Shown piece after piece: positions 16,755 through 26,688 of a stretch of 64,000 bases of DNA. A program made the position numbers and the translations under genes. The DNA is taken from the NCBI RefSeq assembly GCF_003363715.1, contig NZ_QREV01000001.1, forward strand, positions 62,001-126,000, written 5' to 3'. This DNA comes from Parabacteroides acidifaciens (lineage in GTDB: Bacteria > Bacteroidota > Bacteroidia > Bacteroidales > Tannerellaceae). The notes below the pieces were generated by a model. It was given only the letters and a program-made list of their open reading frames with translations, did not search any database and was not told the DNA's origin. Each line of letters starts with the position of its first letter. Position 1 is the stretch's first letter.

Positions 16755-18872
16755 TTATTTAAGACCTCTGTTCTTCAATAAAGGCTCCGTATTCGGTTCC
16801 TTTCCGCGGAAGTTCTTGTACATATCCATTGCATCGTCAATTCCGCCCGGTGTCAGGATGTAGGTACGGAATTTGGCAGCCACTTCAGGATTAAAGATAT
16901 CGCCGGTTTCTTTGTAGGCTTCGTAAGCATCGGCATCTAAAACTTCCGCCCAGATATAACTGTAATAACCGGCCGTATAACCACCGCCCATCGTGTGGTT
17001 GAAATAAGTCGTACGATAGCGGGACGGAATCTGGCGGATCAGGCCGCGTTTGCCCAACGTCTCATTTTCAAACTTCATCACATCCAGATCGGCAGGAATT
17101 TCTTTCAACACATGATAATCCATATCCAACAGAGAAGCCGCCAAATATTCGGTCGTTGCAAATCCTTGTCCGTATTTGCCGCTCTTATCCAACTTCTCGA
17201 TCAGAGCTGCCGGAATCACTTCGCCCGTCTGGTAATGTTTGGCATATACTTTCAAAACTTCCGGCTCGAACACCCAATGTTCCATCACTTGTGAAGGTAA
17301 TTCCACAAAGTCGCGGGGAACGCCCGACACGCCATAATAGTGCACATCCTTGAAGAGATTATGCAAGCCATGACCAAATTCATGGAACAACGTTTCCGCT
17401 TCATCGGCACTTAACAGAGCAGGTTGCCCTTCCGCCGGCTGGCTGAAGTTGCAAACGATCGTGACAATCGGGCCGAGGCGTTTGCCATCCTGGTAAGTTT
17501 GCGAACGATAGGTTCCACACCAGGCTCCGCCCCTCTTGCTTGCACGCGGGAAGAAGTCAAAATAGAGGATTCCTAAATAACTTCCGTCTTTATCCTTGCA
17601 CTCGAAAGCCTGCGCTTCGGGATGAGGAAGCGGAATATTGTTAACCGGAGTAAATGTGATGCCATACAGCTTGTTCGCCACATAGAAAGCGCCATCGCGC
17701 ACATTATCCAATTTCAAGTAAGGACGCACCTGGTTTTCATCCAGATCGAACTTAGCCTTTTTAGCTTTCTCGAAATAATAACGCCAGTCCCAGCCTTCCG
17801 CCTCGAAATTGCCGCCTTCTTTCTTGATTTCGGCATTGATGTCGGCCAGTTCCATCTTGGCTTTAGCTAAAGCCGGAGTCCAGACTTCATCCAGCAAAGC
17901 ATACACCTTATCCGAAGTCTTTGCCATGCGGTCTTCCAGGACGAAAGAGGCATAATCGTCATATCCCATCAGCTTGGCCTTTTCCAGACGCAGCGTGATC
18001 AGATCGCGAACGACTTTATTATTATCTGCGTCATTTCCATTATTTCCCCGATTGATATAACCTTTAAAGATTTTCTCACGCAAAGCGCGGTTATCGGCAT
18101 ATTGCAGGAACGGCATTACACTCGGATTATGAAGCGTGAAAAGCCATTTGCCGTCCATCCCGGCAGCTTTAGCCGCTTTGGCCGCATTCGCAATCAGGCT
18201 TTCGGGCAGGCCGGAAAGGTCTTCCTTCTTATCGATCACCAACTGGAAATCGTTCGTTTCTTTCAACATATTCTGTCCGAAAGTGAGCTGGAGCATGGAA
18301 ATACCGCTGTTCAGTTCACGCAACTTCTCCTGTTTGTCGGCCGGCAGATTGGCACCGCCCCGCACAAAGTCCTTATATGTTTCTTCTAATAATTTCTTCT
18401 GTTCCTTGTCCAGATTGAATTTAGCCTGGTTGTCATAAACCTCTTTCACGCGGGCAAAGAGCGCCGGATTAAGGCTGATGTCGTCATTATGCTTGGAAAG
18501 TAGCGGGGAAAGTTCCCGGCTCAGCGCCTGCATTTCATCATTTGTATTCACACTGTTCTGACCATAAAACACGGAACTGACCCGTTTCAACAGGCGACCG
18601 CTCTGATCGAGTGCAACAATCGTGTTTTCAAAGTCCGGCACGGACCGCTGTTTTACGATGGCGTCGATTTCCTGCTTCTGCTCTTCCATGCCTTGCAGGA
18701 ATGCCGGTTTGTAATCGGCCAAAGTGATCTTATCGAACGGAGGGACACCAAACGGTGTGGTAAACTCTGTCAGGAAAGGGTTTCCCTCCTGGGCTGCATC
18801 TGCACCTTTTTCAGGTGAACCGCATGCGCTCAACACGACGGCTAAGCCGGCTGCCATAAATGTTCTCTTCAT
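16755..18872 (-). CDS. M3-family zinc metallopeptidase lipoprotein (Dcp-like peptidyl-dipeptidase)
   Basis: 705 residues from ATG 18872, chosen because it opens a lipoprotein signal (AGLAVVLSAC, lipidation at C17). The catalytic zinc site is HEFGH at residues 497-501 with a third ligand in DFVELPSQ (about E524), and SYIWAEVLDADAYEAY near the C-terminus fits oligopeptidase/Dcp proteins. It likely trims peptides in the periplasm or at the outer membrane. A closely related paralogue lies directly upstream in tandem, including the whole active-site region, so this is a gene duplication. Confidence 0.93.
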   Translation of the reverse strand: MKRTFMAAGLAVVLSACGSPEKGADAAQEGNPFLTEFTTPFGVPPFDKITLADYKPAFLQGMEEQKQEIDAIVKQRSVPDFENTIVALDQSGRLLKRVSSVFYGQNSVNTNDEMQALSRELSPLLSKHNDDISLNPALFARVKEVYDNQAKFNLDKEQKKLLEETYKDFVRGGANLPADKQEKLRELNSGISMLQLTFGQNMLKETNDFQLVIDKKEDLSGLPESLIANAAKAAKAAGMDGKWLFTLHNPSVMPFLQYADNRALREKIFKGYINRGNNGNDADNNKVVRDLITLRLEKAKLMGYDDYASFVLEDRMAKTSDKVYALLDEVWTPALAKAKMELADINAEIKKEGGNFEAEGWDWRYYFEKAKKAKFDLDENQVRPYLKLDNVRDGAFYVANKLYGITFTPVNNIPLPHPEAQAFECKDKDGSYLGILYFDFFPRASKRGGAWCGTYRSQTYQDGKRLGPIVTIVCNFSQPAEGQPALLSADEAETLFHEFGHGLHNLFKDVHYYGVSGVPRDFVELPSQVMEHWVFEPEVLKVYAKHYQTGEVIPAALIEKLDKSGKYGQGFATTEYLAASLLDMDYHVLKEIPADLDVMKFENETLGKRGLIRQIPSRYRTTYFNHTMGGGYTAGYYSYIWAEVLDADAYEAYKETGDIFNPEVAAKFRTYILTPGGIDDAMDMYKNFRGKEPNTEPLLKNRGLK

Positions 18873-18929
18873 TCTTTTCTCTTGTTTTTTATGTGAATAA
18901 TAAAAAATTGCATAGGCATGTATTTTAAA

Positions 18930-18986
18930 TTCCATGCCCATGCATTTTCTGTTCCATGGGCATGAAACTAAAATTCCATGCCCATC
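18930..18986. repeat. CATGCCCATG dyad cluster between the tandem peptidase genes
   Basis: ATTCCATGCCCAT occurs at 18929-18941 and again 44 nt later at 18973-18985; an inverted copy CATGGGCATG is at 18955-18964 between them. The set could form a hairpin in the shared transcript or serve as an operator in front of the second peptidase gene. No known binding protein is suggested by the sequence. Confidence 0.55.
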
Positions 18987-18990
18987 CGTT

Positions 18991-21111
18991 TTATTTCAGA
19001 CCTCTGTTCCGCAACAACGGATCGATGCTCGGTTCTTTGCCCCGGAAGTTTCTGTACATAACCATGCCTTCGTCAATACCGCCCGGAGACAGTACATACG
19101 TACGGAATTTGGCAGCCACTTCGGGATTGAAGATATCGCCGGTTTCCTTGAATGCCTCGAAAGCATCGCAATCCAGGACTTCCGCCCAGATATAACTGTA
19201 ATAACCGGCTGTGTAACCGCCTTCCATCGTATGACCGAAATAAGTTCCCCAATAACGGGGAGCAATCTGTTTCAACAACCCGCGACCATACATTGCATTT
19301 GCTTCAAACTTCTCTATATCCAAATCAGCAGGAATCTCTTTCAAAATATGATAATCCATATCCAATAAAGAAGATGCCACATATTCGGTTGTTGCAAAAC
19401 CCTGTCCGTATTTCCCACTCTTAACGATTTTATCGACAATTGCTTGCGGGATCACTTCGCCTGTATTATGATGTTTGGCATAAACTTTCAGCACTTCCGG
19501 TTCGAACACCCAATGCTCCATCACCTGTGAAGGAAGTTCCACAAAATCGCGGGGGACACCGGATACACCGTTGTAATGCACATCGGCGAACAGTCCGTTC
19601 AGAGCATGTCCGAACTCATGGAATACGGTTCCTGCTTCGTCGGCGCTTAATAATGCAGGCTGTCCTTCTGCCGGTTTGCTGAAGTTGAATACGGTGGTTA
19701 CAATCGGAGCGACACGTTTACCGTCTTTATAAGTCTGATCCCGATAGCCGCCACACCAAGCGCCGCCGCTCTTTCCGGGACGGGTAAAGAAGTCCATATA
19801 GAGCACGCCCAATGAAGAGCCGTCTTTGTCCTTGCATTCAAAAACCTGTGCATCCGGATCGGGAAGCGGCATATTCTGCAACGCGGTAAAGGTGATGCCA
19901 TACAGCTTATTTGCCACATAGAAAGCGCCTTCACGGACATTGTTCAGCTCCAGATACGGACGAACCTCGTTCTCATCCAGATCGAACTTTGCGATCTTGG
20001 CTTTCTCGAAATAATAACGCCAGTCCCAGCCTTCAGCCTCGAAGTTACCGCCTTCTTTCTTGATTTCGGCATTGATATCGGCCAGCTCTTCTTTTGCCTT
20101 TGCCAATGCCGGTGTCCAAATCTTGTTCAACAGGTCGTAGACGTTCTTTTCGTTCTTTGCCATGTTTTCTTCCAGGACATATGCGGCAAAGTCTTCGTAA
20201 CCTAACAACTTAGCCTTTTCCAAGCGGGCGGTAACCAGTTTTTTGATCACATCCTTATTGTCGTTTGCATTGTTGTTATTGCCACGGCTGATGTAGGCAT
20301 TATAGATTTTCTCACGCAAAGCGCGGTTGTCCGCATATTGCAGGAACGGCATCACACTCGGATTATGCAGCGTGAACACCCATTTGCCCTCCATTCCTGC
20401 CTCTTTGGCTGCGGCAGCTGCTGCGGCTACCAATGTTTCGGGCAGGCCGGAAAGGTCTTCCTTCTTATCGACAACCAGTTGGAAAGCATTCGTTTCTTTC
20501 AGCGTGTTCTGCCCGAAAGTAAGCTCCAACAAGGAAATCTGCTCGTTCAGCTTACGAAGCTGGGCCTGCTTGTCAGCGTCCAGATTAGCGCCGCCACGTA
20601 CAAACCCTTTGTATGTTTCTTCCAGCAACTTCTTCTGTTCCTTGTTCAGATCGAATTTAGCCTGGTTCTCATATACGGATTTCACACGGGCAAAGAGTTT
20701 AGGATTCAGGCTGATGTCATCCGAATGTTTGGAAAGCAACGGTGAAAGTTCCTGTTCAAGCGCCTGGATTTCATCATTCGTATTAACACTGGCTTGTCCG
20801 CTGAAAGCATAGGCGACTTTCGTCAACAACTCTCCGCTCTGATCCAGTGCAACAATCGTATTTTCAAAAGTAGCCTCGTCCGGGTTGTTGACGATAGCGT
20901 CTACTTCTGCAACGTGCTCTTCCATTCCTTTCAGGAAGGCAGGCTTGTAGTGTTCAACCTTGATCTGATCAAATGGAGGAACACCAAACGGCGTCGTGTA
21001 CTCGGTAAAGAAAGGATTTACAACCGCTGTATCTGCGACATCGCCTTTCTTCGTGGAGTTACATGCCCCTAAAACAACTGCCAGACCGGCAGCCATAAGT
21101 GTTTTGTTCAT
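18991..21111 (-). CDS. M3-family zinc metallopeptidase lipoprotein (Dcp-like), upstream paralogue
   Basis: 706 residues, start MNKTLMAAGLAVVLGAC with a lipobox cysteine at 17. The zinc motif is HEFGH in VFHEFGHALNGLF, followed by GVPRDFVELPSQ with the third ligand. It is highly similar along its whole length to the peptidase at 16755-18872; differences are concentrated in surface segments and the residues next to the zinc motif (HALNG against HGLHN), hinting at different substrate preference. It has its own promoter box and precedes the second copy by 118 nt. Confidence 0.93.
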   Translation of the reverse strand: MNKTLMAAGLAVVLGACNSTKKGDVADTAVVNPFFTEYTTPFGVPPFDQIKVEHYKPAFLKGMEEHVAEVDAIVNNPDEATFENTIVALDQSGELLTKVAYAFSGQASVNTNDEIQALEQELSPLLSKHSDDISLNPKLFARVKSVYENQAKFDLNKEQKKLLEETYKGFVRGGANLDADKQAQLRKLNEQISLLELTFGQNTLKETNAFQLVVDKKEDLSGLPETLVAAAAAAAKEAGMEGKWVFTLHNPSVMPFLQYADNRALREKIYNAYISRGNNNNANDNKDVIKKLVTARLEKAKLLGYEDFAAYVLEENMAKNEKNVYDLLNKIWTPALAKAKEELADINAEIKKEGGNFEAEGWDWRYYFEKAKIAKFDLDENEVRPYLELNNVREGAFYVANKLYGITFTALQNMPLPDPDAQVFECKDKDGSSLGVLYMDFFTRPGKSGGAWCGGYRDQTYKDGKRVAPIVTTVFNFSKPAEGQPALLSADEAGTVFHEFGHALNGLFADVHYNGVSGVPRDFVELPSQVMEHWVFEPEVLKVYAKHHNTGEVIPQAIVDKIVKSGKYGQGFATTEYVASSLLDMDYHILKEIPADLDIEKFEANAMYGRGLLKQIAPRYWGTYFGHTMEGGYTAGYYSYIWAEVLDCDAFEAFKETGDIFNPEVAAKFRTYVLSPGGIDEGMVMYRNFRGKEPSIDPLLRNRGLK

Positions 21112-21138
21112 GTCTGTACTATTAATTTATTCTAATGG

Positions 21139-21146
21139 CAAAGGTA
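21139..21146 (-). promoter_or_regulatory. -7 promoter box for the M3 peptidase pair
   Basis: Minus strand TACCTTTG matches TAnnTTTG, 27 nt upstream of the ATG at 21111. Confidence 0.6.
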
Positions 21147-21156
21147 GCCAATTCTA

Positions 21157-22671
21157 CTAAAAATTGGTCTTTTTACCGGTTTCTCTTTTTAATTGTTCAA
21201 AACGCATCATCATCTGCCGCAGGCGGCGCGGTTCTTTTGTTGCCAGATTATTCTGCTGCCCCGGGTCCTCTTTGACGTTATACAATTGGTAGCAATCGCT
21301 AAAGCCTGCAAATTCAGCTTCTTCCTTGTCGCCATAATAATCCGGATAAGGCGGGATCATCACCCAATCACCCTGGCGGAAAGCATAATTATAATAACCT
21401 TCAATCACCAGTTCCCGGCGTCCCTGATCACTATTGCCCAAAAAGACCGGCAACGTATTCTGGCTATCCGTCTTATCCGGATAAGCCTGTCCCGTGAGTG
21501 CTGCCAAAGAGGCCAAAAGATCCATCTGGCAAACCAAAGCATCCGATACGCCCGGTTTAACCACCGCCGGCCAGCGGAGCAGGAAAGGAATACAAGTTCC
21601 TCCGTCATACAAACTCGTCTTGCCACCGCGGTAAGGACCGGCAATCTTATGGTTACCGACCAACTCGACCGCTTGATCCTGATAGCCGTCGTCCAGGACA
21701 GGACCGTTATCGCTTGAGAAAATAACCAACGTATTTTCCGTCAGTCCGAGCCGGTCCATCTCTTTCAGAAACTCCGTCACACACCAATCCGCTTCCAGAA
21801 TCACGTCTCCACGCGGTCCCATGCCGGATTTGCCGGCAAACTTCTGATTCGGCACGCGAGGCACATGCGGCTGATGTAATCCGTAATACAGGAAAAACGG
21901 CTTGTCCTTATTTTCCTTCATGAAAGTCTTGGCTTTCTCAAGGAACAGTTCTGCCATGTCTTCGTCTTTCCATTGAGCCGCCTTTCCGCCCTTCTGGAAA
22001 CCGATACGGGGAACGCCGTTCACAATCGCTCCGGCATGCCCTACGCTCGGATGCATACGCAACAGCTCCGGATTATCCTTGCCGGTCGGCTCGCCGGGGA
22101 AGTTTTCCCGATAGCTGACATACAAAGGATCGTCCGGCTGCAAACCGACACCTTTGCCGTTTTCAATAAAGATACAGGGAACCCGGTCATTGGTTGCCGC
22201 CTGGATAAACGAATAGTCATAACCGATTTCTTTTGCTCCCGGATAGACCGTTTTATTCCAGTCTACCGCTCCGTCGCCCAATCCCAAATGCCATTTGCCG
22301 ACCGAACCGGTCACATAACCGGCCTGCTTCAGGACTTTCGGCAATGTCACCTGCTGCGTATTGATAATCAATGCTGCATTTCCCGGAAGAATCTTGGCTT
22401 CCGTGTTTGTCCAGGGATAAAGACCGGTCAACAGGGAATAGCGGCTCGGCGTAGAAGTCGCCGCCGTACAATAGCCTTGTGTAAAGCGCAGTCCTTCATT
22501 GGCGATCCGGTCCATGCCGGGAGTACTGATAGCTGTCGCGCCGTAACAACTGAGGTCTCCATATCCCAAATCGTCGGCAACAATCACGACGATATTCGGC
22601 TTCTGCGGCGAAGTCTGTGCCAGAAGCGGTAAAGAGAAAGCACCCATCAAGGGGAGTAAACAGTGTTTCAT
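21157..22671 (-). CDS. secreted sulfatase, serine-type (needs anaerobic formylglycine maturation)
   Basis: 504 residues with a signal peptide (cleavage probably after LLAQT). Calcium ligands D33-D34 occur in VADDLGYGDL. The sulfatase signature is S73-T-P-S-R77 followed by YSLLTG, a serine-type core, so the catalytic formylglycine must be made from serine by a radical-SAM anaerobic sulfatase-maturating enzyme, not encoded in this window. VGKWHLG (about residues 122-128) and SSDNGP are further active-site motifs. The substrate is probably a sulfated glycan (mucin or glycosaminoglycan), an inference from gut lifestyle. No SusC/SusD pair is adjacent, so it is not in a typical polysaccharide-utilisation locus. 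Confidence 0.94.
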   Translation of the reverse strand: MKHCLLPLMGAFSLPLLAQTSPQKPNIVVIVADDLGYGDLSCYGATAISTPGMDRIANEGLRFTQGYCTAATSTPSRYSLLTGLYPWTNTEAKILPGNAALIINTQQVTLPKVLKQAGYVTGSVGKWHLGLGDGAVDWNKTVYPGAKEIGYDYSFIQAATNDRVPCIFIENGKGVGLQPDDPLYVSYRENFPGEPTGKDNPELLRMHPSVGHAGAIVNGVPRIGFQKGGKAAQWKDEDMAELFLEKAKTFMKENKDKPFFLYYGLHQPHVPRVPNQKFAGKSGMGPRGDVILEADWCVTEFLKEMDRLGLTENTLVIFSSDNGPVLDDGYQDQAVELVGNHKIAGPYRGGKTSLYDGGTCIPFLLRWPAVVKPGVSDALVCQMDLLASLAALTGQAYPDKTDSQNTLPVFLGNSDQGRRELVIEGYYNYAFRQGDWVMIPPYPDYYGDKEEAEFAGFSDCYQLYNVKEDPGQQNNLATKEPRRLRQMMMRFEQLKRETGKKTNF

Positions 22672-22734
22672 TTGCTTATTTTGTATTTGAGCGTTAGATT
22701 ATAACAGTCTTAACTTAAAACATGTAATAATCCG

Positions 22735-22742
22735 CAAATATA
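22735..22742 (-). promoter_or_regulatory. -7 promoter box for the sulfatase gene
   Basis: Minus strand TATATTTG matches TAnnTTTG, 63 nt upstream of the sulfatase ATG. The divergent gene at 22809 has a weaker candidate, TAATATTG at 22778-22785. Confidence 0.5.
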
Positions 22743-22808
22743 ATGATAGTAGTGAAATGCTGTTACACATTTTTCGCTAATATTGCACTTGTACAAATAA
22801 AATTATTG

Positions 22809-23753
22809 ATGAAAATGAACAGAATTTGCGAACTTTTCGATATTCAATATCCGGTTATACAGGGTGGAATGGTTTGGTGCAGTGGTTGGAGGCTTGCTTC
22901 CGCAGTGAGTAATGCAGGCGGTTTAGGTCTGATCGGCGCTGGTTCCATGCATCCGGACGTGCTGCGTGACCATATCCGCAAATGCCAGGCTGCGACCGAC
23001 AAGCCTTTCGGGGTAAATGTGCCTTTGATGTATCCGGAAATCGACGCATTAATGAATATATTGGTAGAGGAAAATGTAAAGATTGTTTTCACCTCTGCCG
23101 GCAATCCCAAAACATGGACCGGATTTCTGAAGGAACACGGAATGAAAGTCGCCCACGTAGTCAGCAGTTCCAAGTTTGCCGCCAAATGCGAACAGGCCGG
23201 TGTCGACGCCATAGTTGCCGAAGGCTTTGAAGCTGGCGGACATAACGGGCGTGAAGAGACAACCACGCTATGCCTGATTCCGGCGGTACGTCGTGCGACC
23301 ATTCTCCCGCTAATGGCTGCCGGAGGCATCGGAACAGGCGATGCGATGCTGGCAACTTTCGCTTTAGGGGCCGAAGGTGTACAAATCGGAACCCGTTTTG
23401 CCCTGACGAAGGAAAGCTCGGCACACGAAAACTTCAAGAACCTCTGTCTGAACCTGAATGAAGGCGACACGAAGCTCCTGTTGAAGAAACTCTCTCCCAC
23501 CCGTCTGATCAAAGGCGATTTTACGACAGCTGTCGAAGAAGCCGAGGCCCGTGGCGCTTCCGTCGAGGAAATGAAAGAGCTGTTAGGAAAAGGACGTGCT
23601 AAAAAAGGTATTTTCGAGGGGAACCTCCAAGAAGGCGAACTCGAAATCGGTCAAGTAGCATCCTTATTCCGGGAATCGCAAACTGTAGCAGAGGTCATGA
23701 AAGAGATTTTGGATGATTTTCAAGCAGGAGTGGAAAAATTGAATCATTTTTAA
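22809..23753 (+). CDS. nitronate monooxygenase / FabK-like FMN enzyme
   Basis: 314 residues from ATG 22809 (ATG 22815 is an alternative; a start further upstream would fall in the promoter region). TIM-barrel FMN protein: YPVIQGGMVWCSG, SNAGGLGLIGAGS, GFEAGGHNG, PLMAAGGIGTGDAM and GVQIGTRFALTKES are the phosphate/FMN-binding loops shared by 2-nitropropane dioxygenases and the enoyl-ACP reductase FabK. The sequence alone does not decide between the two; no fatty-acid genes are nearby. It is divergently transcribed from the sulfatase gene. Confidence 0.85.
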   Translation: MKMNRICELFDIQYPVIQGGMVWCSGWRLASAVSNAGGLGLIGAGSMHPDVLRDHIRKCQAATDKPFGVNVPLMYPEIDALMNILVEENVKIVFTSAGNPKTWTGFLKEHGMKVAHVVSSSKFAAKCEQAGVDAIVAEGFEAGGHNGREETTTLCLIPAVRRATILPLMAAGGIGTGDAMLATFALGAEGVQIGTRFALTKESSAHENFKNLCLNLNEGDTKLLLKKLSPTRLIKGDFTTAVEEAEARGASVEEMKELLGKGRAKKGIFEGNLQEGELEIGQVASLFRESQTVAEVMKEILDDFQAGVEKLNHF

Positions 23754-23756
23754 TAT

Positions 23757-23764
23757 TATCTTTG
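23757..23764 (+). promoter_or_regulatory. -7 promoter box for the PAS histidine kinase
   Basis: TATCTTTG matches TAnnTTTG, with TTG 15 nt upstream at 23739-23741. It overlaps the first bases after the preceding stop codon and lies 54 nt before the kinase ATG. Confidence 0.5.
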
Positions 23765-23817
23765 CAAGCAAGAATTAAGGGATTCAAACAAATAATTAAC
23801 GTACTTAAATTAACGCT

Positions 23818-25389
23818 ATGAGTATTATTGTTCTAATACTGATTGTTGAAACAGCACTTTGTATCATACTTCTGTTATCCTGGATCAGAAACAAGAAAAA
23901 GCAAGCGGCATATAAAGCCAGAGAAGCCGAAATTACGGACTTTCAGTTATTCTGCCTGAATATATTGGACAATATGCCTTTCCCTGTACTTGTCAAAGAT
24001 ATCAACGATGATTTCAAATATAAGTTTTGGAACAAAGAAGCTGAACTTCAATCCGGCAAAAAGCAAAGTGAAGTATTGGGGCATTCCGATATCGATATCT
24101 TTGGTGAAGAGCGTGGTTTGAGATACCGAAAAATAGACGAACAACTGGTAAAAGATAAAAAAGAATATCGCTCGGAAGAAGATTATCTTACTCCTGATGG
24201 GGTTTTACACAAAACAATTGTGAGCAAATCGGTTGTATCGCTTGGGAATGACCACTGGCTTCTCATAGCCCGTTGGGACATTACCAAGATAAAAGAATAC
24301 GAACAAGAATTAATTCAGGCAAAAGAGAAACTGGAAAATGTCATCAAGACACAGGATTTGGTGCTCAACAGCATTAATTTCGGACTTGTTTATGTAGACA
24401 AAAACTATGTTGTGCAATGGGAATCAACAGCCAGCCTGAATAATATAGCTAAAGGGCGGAGGTATATAGCGGGAAAAGTGTGTTACGAAACTGTGATGGG
24501 TCGTCAGAGTCCTTGCCCCCATTGCGCATTAAGTGATACGGTTGAGAAAGGCAAACCAGTTCGCCACGAGATAACCGAAGGAGATACGACTATCGAGATC
24601 AGCGCCATACCGGTCTACTCAAACGACGGAAGCGAAATGTTGGGCGGCTTGATGAAGCTCGAAGATATTTCGGATAAAAAACGGATCGAACATTTGCTCT
24701 ATGAAGTAAAGAAAGCGGATGAAGCAAACCAACTGAAATCAGCTTTCTTAGCGAATATGAGCCACGAAATCCGTACGCCTTTGAATGCAATTGTCGGCTT
24801 TTCCAATCTTCTGGCCGAAACCGACGATCCCGAAGAGAAGAAAGAATTTGTTCATATCATTACATCAAATAACGAGTTATTGCTCCAGCTGATCAATGAC
24901 ATCATCGATATGTCCAAAATAGAAGCAGGAACACTTGATTTTAACTATTCCGACACGGATATTAACCTGTTGATGGAAGACCTTTGCCAGCAAATGCAGC
25001 TGAAAAATCAAAGACCGGACAGTGTTAAGATCGAATTTGTACAAAAGCAGCCGGAATGCATTATCCATACGGACCAAAACCGTGTTATGCAGGTAATGAT
25101 TAACTTTATGACCAATGCCATGAAATTCACAGAACAGGGCAGCATTACCTTCGGCTATGAAAAATCCGAAAAAGACATCTATTTTTTTGTTAAAGATACC
25201 GGAATCGGAATCCCTGCCGAAAAGAAAGACAAAGTATTCGAACGCTTTGTCAAGCTGAACACTTTCGTCCAGGGAACAGGGCTTGGGCTTCCTATTTGTG
25301 CCATGATCATCGAGAAATTCGGAGGAATAATAGGTGTGGATTCCAAGGAAGGCGAAGGGTCCACTTTCTGGTTCCGGTTGCCAATCTGA
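23818..25389 (+). CDS. membrane-anchored double-PAS sensor histidine kinase
   Basis: 523 residues. One N-terminal membrane helix (about 3-23), PAS domain 1 (about 40-155), PAS domain 2 (about 178-290), HisKA with H316 ([20 protein letters not shown]), HATPase to the end ([29 protein letters not shown]). PAS 2 contains C222, C233 and C236 in a C-x10-C-x2-C pattern (GRQSPCPHC), found in a subgroup of PAS domains and possibly a redox or metal site. No response regulator is adjacent, so the kinase is an orphan here. Confidence 0.92.
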   Translation: MSIIVLILIVETALCIILLLSWIRNKKKQAAYKAREAEITDFQLFCLNILDNMPFPVLVKDINDDFKYKFWNKEAELQSGKKQSEVLGHSDIDIFGEERGLRYRKIDEQLVKDKKEYRSEEDYLTPDGVLHKTIVSKSVVSLGNDHWLLIARWDITKIKEYEQELIQAKEKLENVIKTQDLVLNSINFGLVYVDKNYVVQWESTASLNNIAKGRRYIAGKVCYETVMGRQSPCPHCALSDTVEKGKPVRHEITEGDTTIEISAIPVYSNDGSEMLGGLMKLEDISDKKRIEHLLYEVKKADEANQLKSAFLANMSHEIRTPLNAIVGFSNLLAETDDPEEKKEFVHIITSNNELLLQLINDIIDMSKIEAGTLDFNYSDTDINLLMEDLCQQMQLKNQRPDSVKIEFVQKQPECIIHTDQNRVMQVMINFMTNAMKFTEQGSITFGYEKSEKDIYFFVKDTGIGIPAEKKDKVFERFVKLNTFVQGTGLGLPICAMIIEKFGGIIGVDSKEGEGSTFWFRLPI

Positions 25390-25409
25390 TTTTGAACTGA
25401 TTTTTTTTG

Positions 25410-25417
25410 TACTTTTG
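25410..25417 (+). promoter_or_regulatory. -7 promoter box for the outer-membrane barrel gene
   Basis: TACTTTTG matches TAnnTTTG, with TTTG 15 nt upstream at 25391-25394; 24 nt before the ATG at 25441. Confidence 0.5.
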
Positions 25418-25440
25418 CTACGTACAAACTAAAAAAGTCA

Positions 25441-26688
25441 ATGCTTAAACGTCTATTTGTATCTGCAGGAATTCCCTTTTTTGTTCTGTCTTTATCTGTT
25501 AAAGCTCAAGAACAAGGTCATGTTATTACGACAGATAGCACAGCCCGGAAAGAAGTTATCACCGTTGACGGTGTGGAACTGAACGAAAGGCAATTAAAAC
25601 GCTACTACCGTCAATTGCGTAAAGACTCCATTCGTGCACATAAAAATATATGGTGGTCCGTTCTCGGAGGGCCATCTTATACACCGGAAGCTTCATTCGG
25701 TGTTGGAGGTGCAGTCTTAGCCAGTTTCCGGATAAACAAACAAGATACTGTTTCACAACGGTCCTTTCTGCCTGCCGGTCTGAATCTGTCGCTGAACGGA
25801 ACCATTGTTGTTGCCGGTGCAGGAACATTTTTCTTCAATGAAAACCGTTTTCGCATTTACGTAAGTTATGGTTACAGGAATGAGCCTTCGCATTACTATG
25901 GCAAAGGATTTGAAAAGGCAGAAAATCTGGAGCGGAGCGATTCGACGACCAAATTCCACCGAAACTATTTCCAACTGTATCCGCGTTTTGTATGGGAAGT
26001 ACGGCCTCATTTCTATTTAGGCGGCCTGTTCGATCTGAATTATACACGGGCATCGGATATAAATCCGGTAATGGAAGAAGATCCTTATTTCCGGAAATTT
26101 AAAAGCAAATATTTCAATGTCGGTATCGGCGGGCTCATCCAATATGATACCCGTGATGATGTTGCAACTCCTACACGAGGGATGTTGTTAGGTACAAACG
26201 TCAAATTGTTTGGAAAATATCTCGGAGGTGCTTATAATTATGAAATCATCGAACTCGAATATCGCCAATTCAAGAACGTATTCCGTCCGCGCAGTACACT
26301 CGCCTGGATCGCCAAAAGCCAAATCGGCATGGGAGATATTCCTTTTACGGAGTTACCGACATTCGGTTCTCCCTTCGACCTTCGCGGCTATTATATGGGC
26401 AAATACCGGGATAAATCGATGGCTTACGGAATTATCGAATATCGCCATATGTTCGGTTCACCGGCAAAATACAAAAGCGGCAACTTCTGGGCGAAATGCG
26501 GTTTTGTAGCCTGGGCCGGAACCGGGACGATCGGGGAAACTCCTTTTGACTGGAACAAGTGGAAATTCAATTTCGGTGCCGGACTCCGTTTCCAGATGCA
26601 GCCGGGAAAGAATTTCAGGCTGGATATCGGCAAAGAGCCCGGACAACCAGGTATGCAGGTCTATATGAATATGACGGAAGCATTCTGA
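25441..26688 (+). CDS. BamA/TamA-like outer-membrane beta-barrel protein without POTRA domains
   Basis: 415 residues, signal peptide up to about residue 22 (FFVLSLSVKA|QEQG). After a short N-terminal segment (~70 residues) the rest is a series of amphipathic beta strands typical of the bacterial surface antigen (D15) domain, with GIGGLIQYDTRDDVATPTRG and FGAGLRFQMQPGKNFRLDIG as conserved loops, ending in the C-terminal aromatic residue F415 used for barrel assembly. The absence of POTRA repeats argues against a role as the main assembly factor. It converges with the DUF5686 gene with zero bases between stop codons. Confidence 0.85.
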   Translation: MLKRLFVSAGIPFFVLSLSVKAQEQGHVITTDSTARKEVITVDGVELNERQLKRYYRQLRKDSIRAHKNIWWSVLGGPSYTPEASFGVGGAVLASFRINKQDTVSQRSFLPAGLNLSLNGTIVVAGAGTFFFNENRFRIYVSYGYRNEPSHYYGKGFEKAENLERSDSTTKFHRNYFQLYPRFVWEVRPHFYLGGLFDLNYTRASDINPVMEEDPYFRKFKSKYFNVGIGGLIQYDTRDDVATPTRGMLLGTNVKLFGKYLGGAYNYEIIELEYRQFKNVFRPRSTLAWIAKSQIGMGDIPFTELPTFGSPFDLRGYYMGKYRDKSMAYGIIEYRHMFGSPAKYKSGNFWAKCGFVAWAGTGTIGETPFDWNKWKFNFGAGLRFQMQPGKNFRLDIGKEPGQPGMQVYMNMTEAF

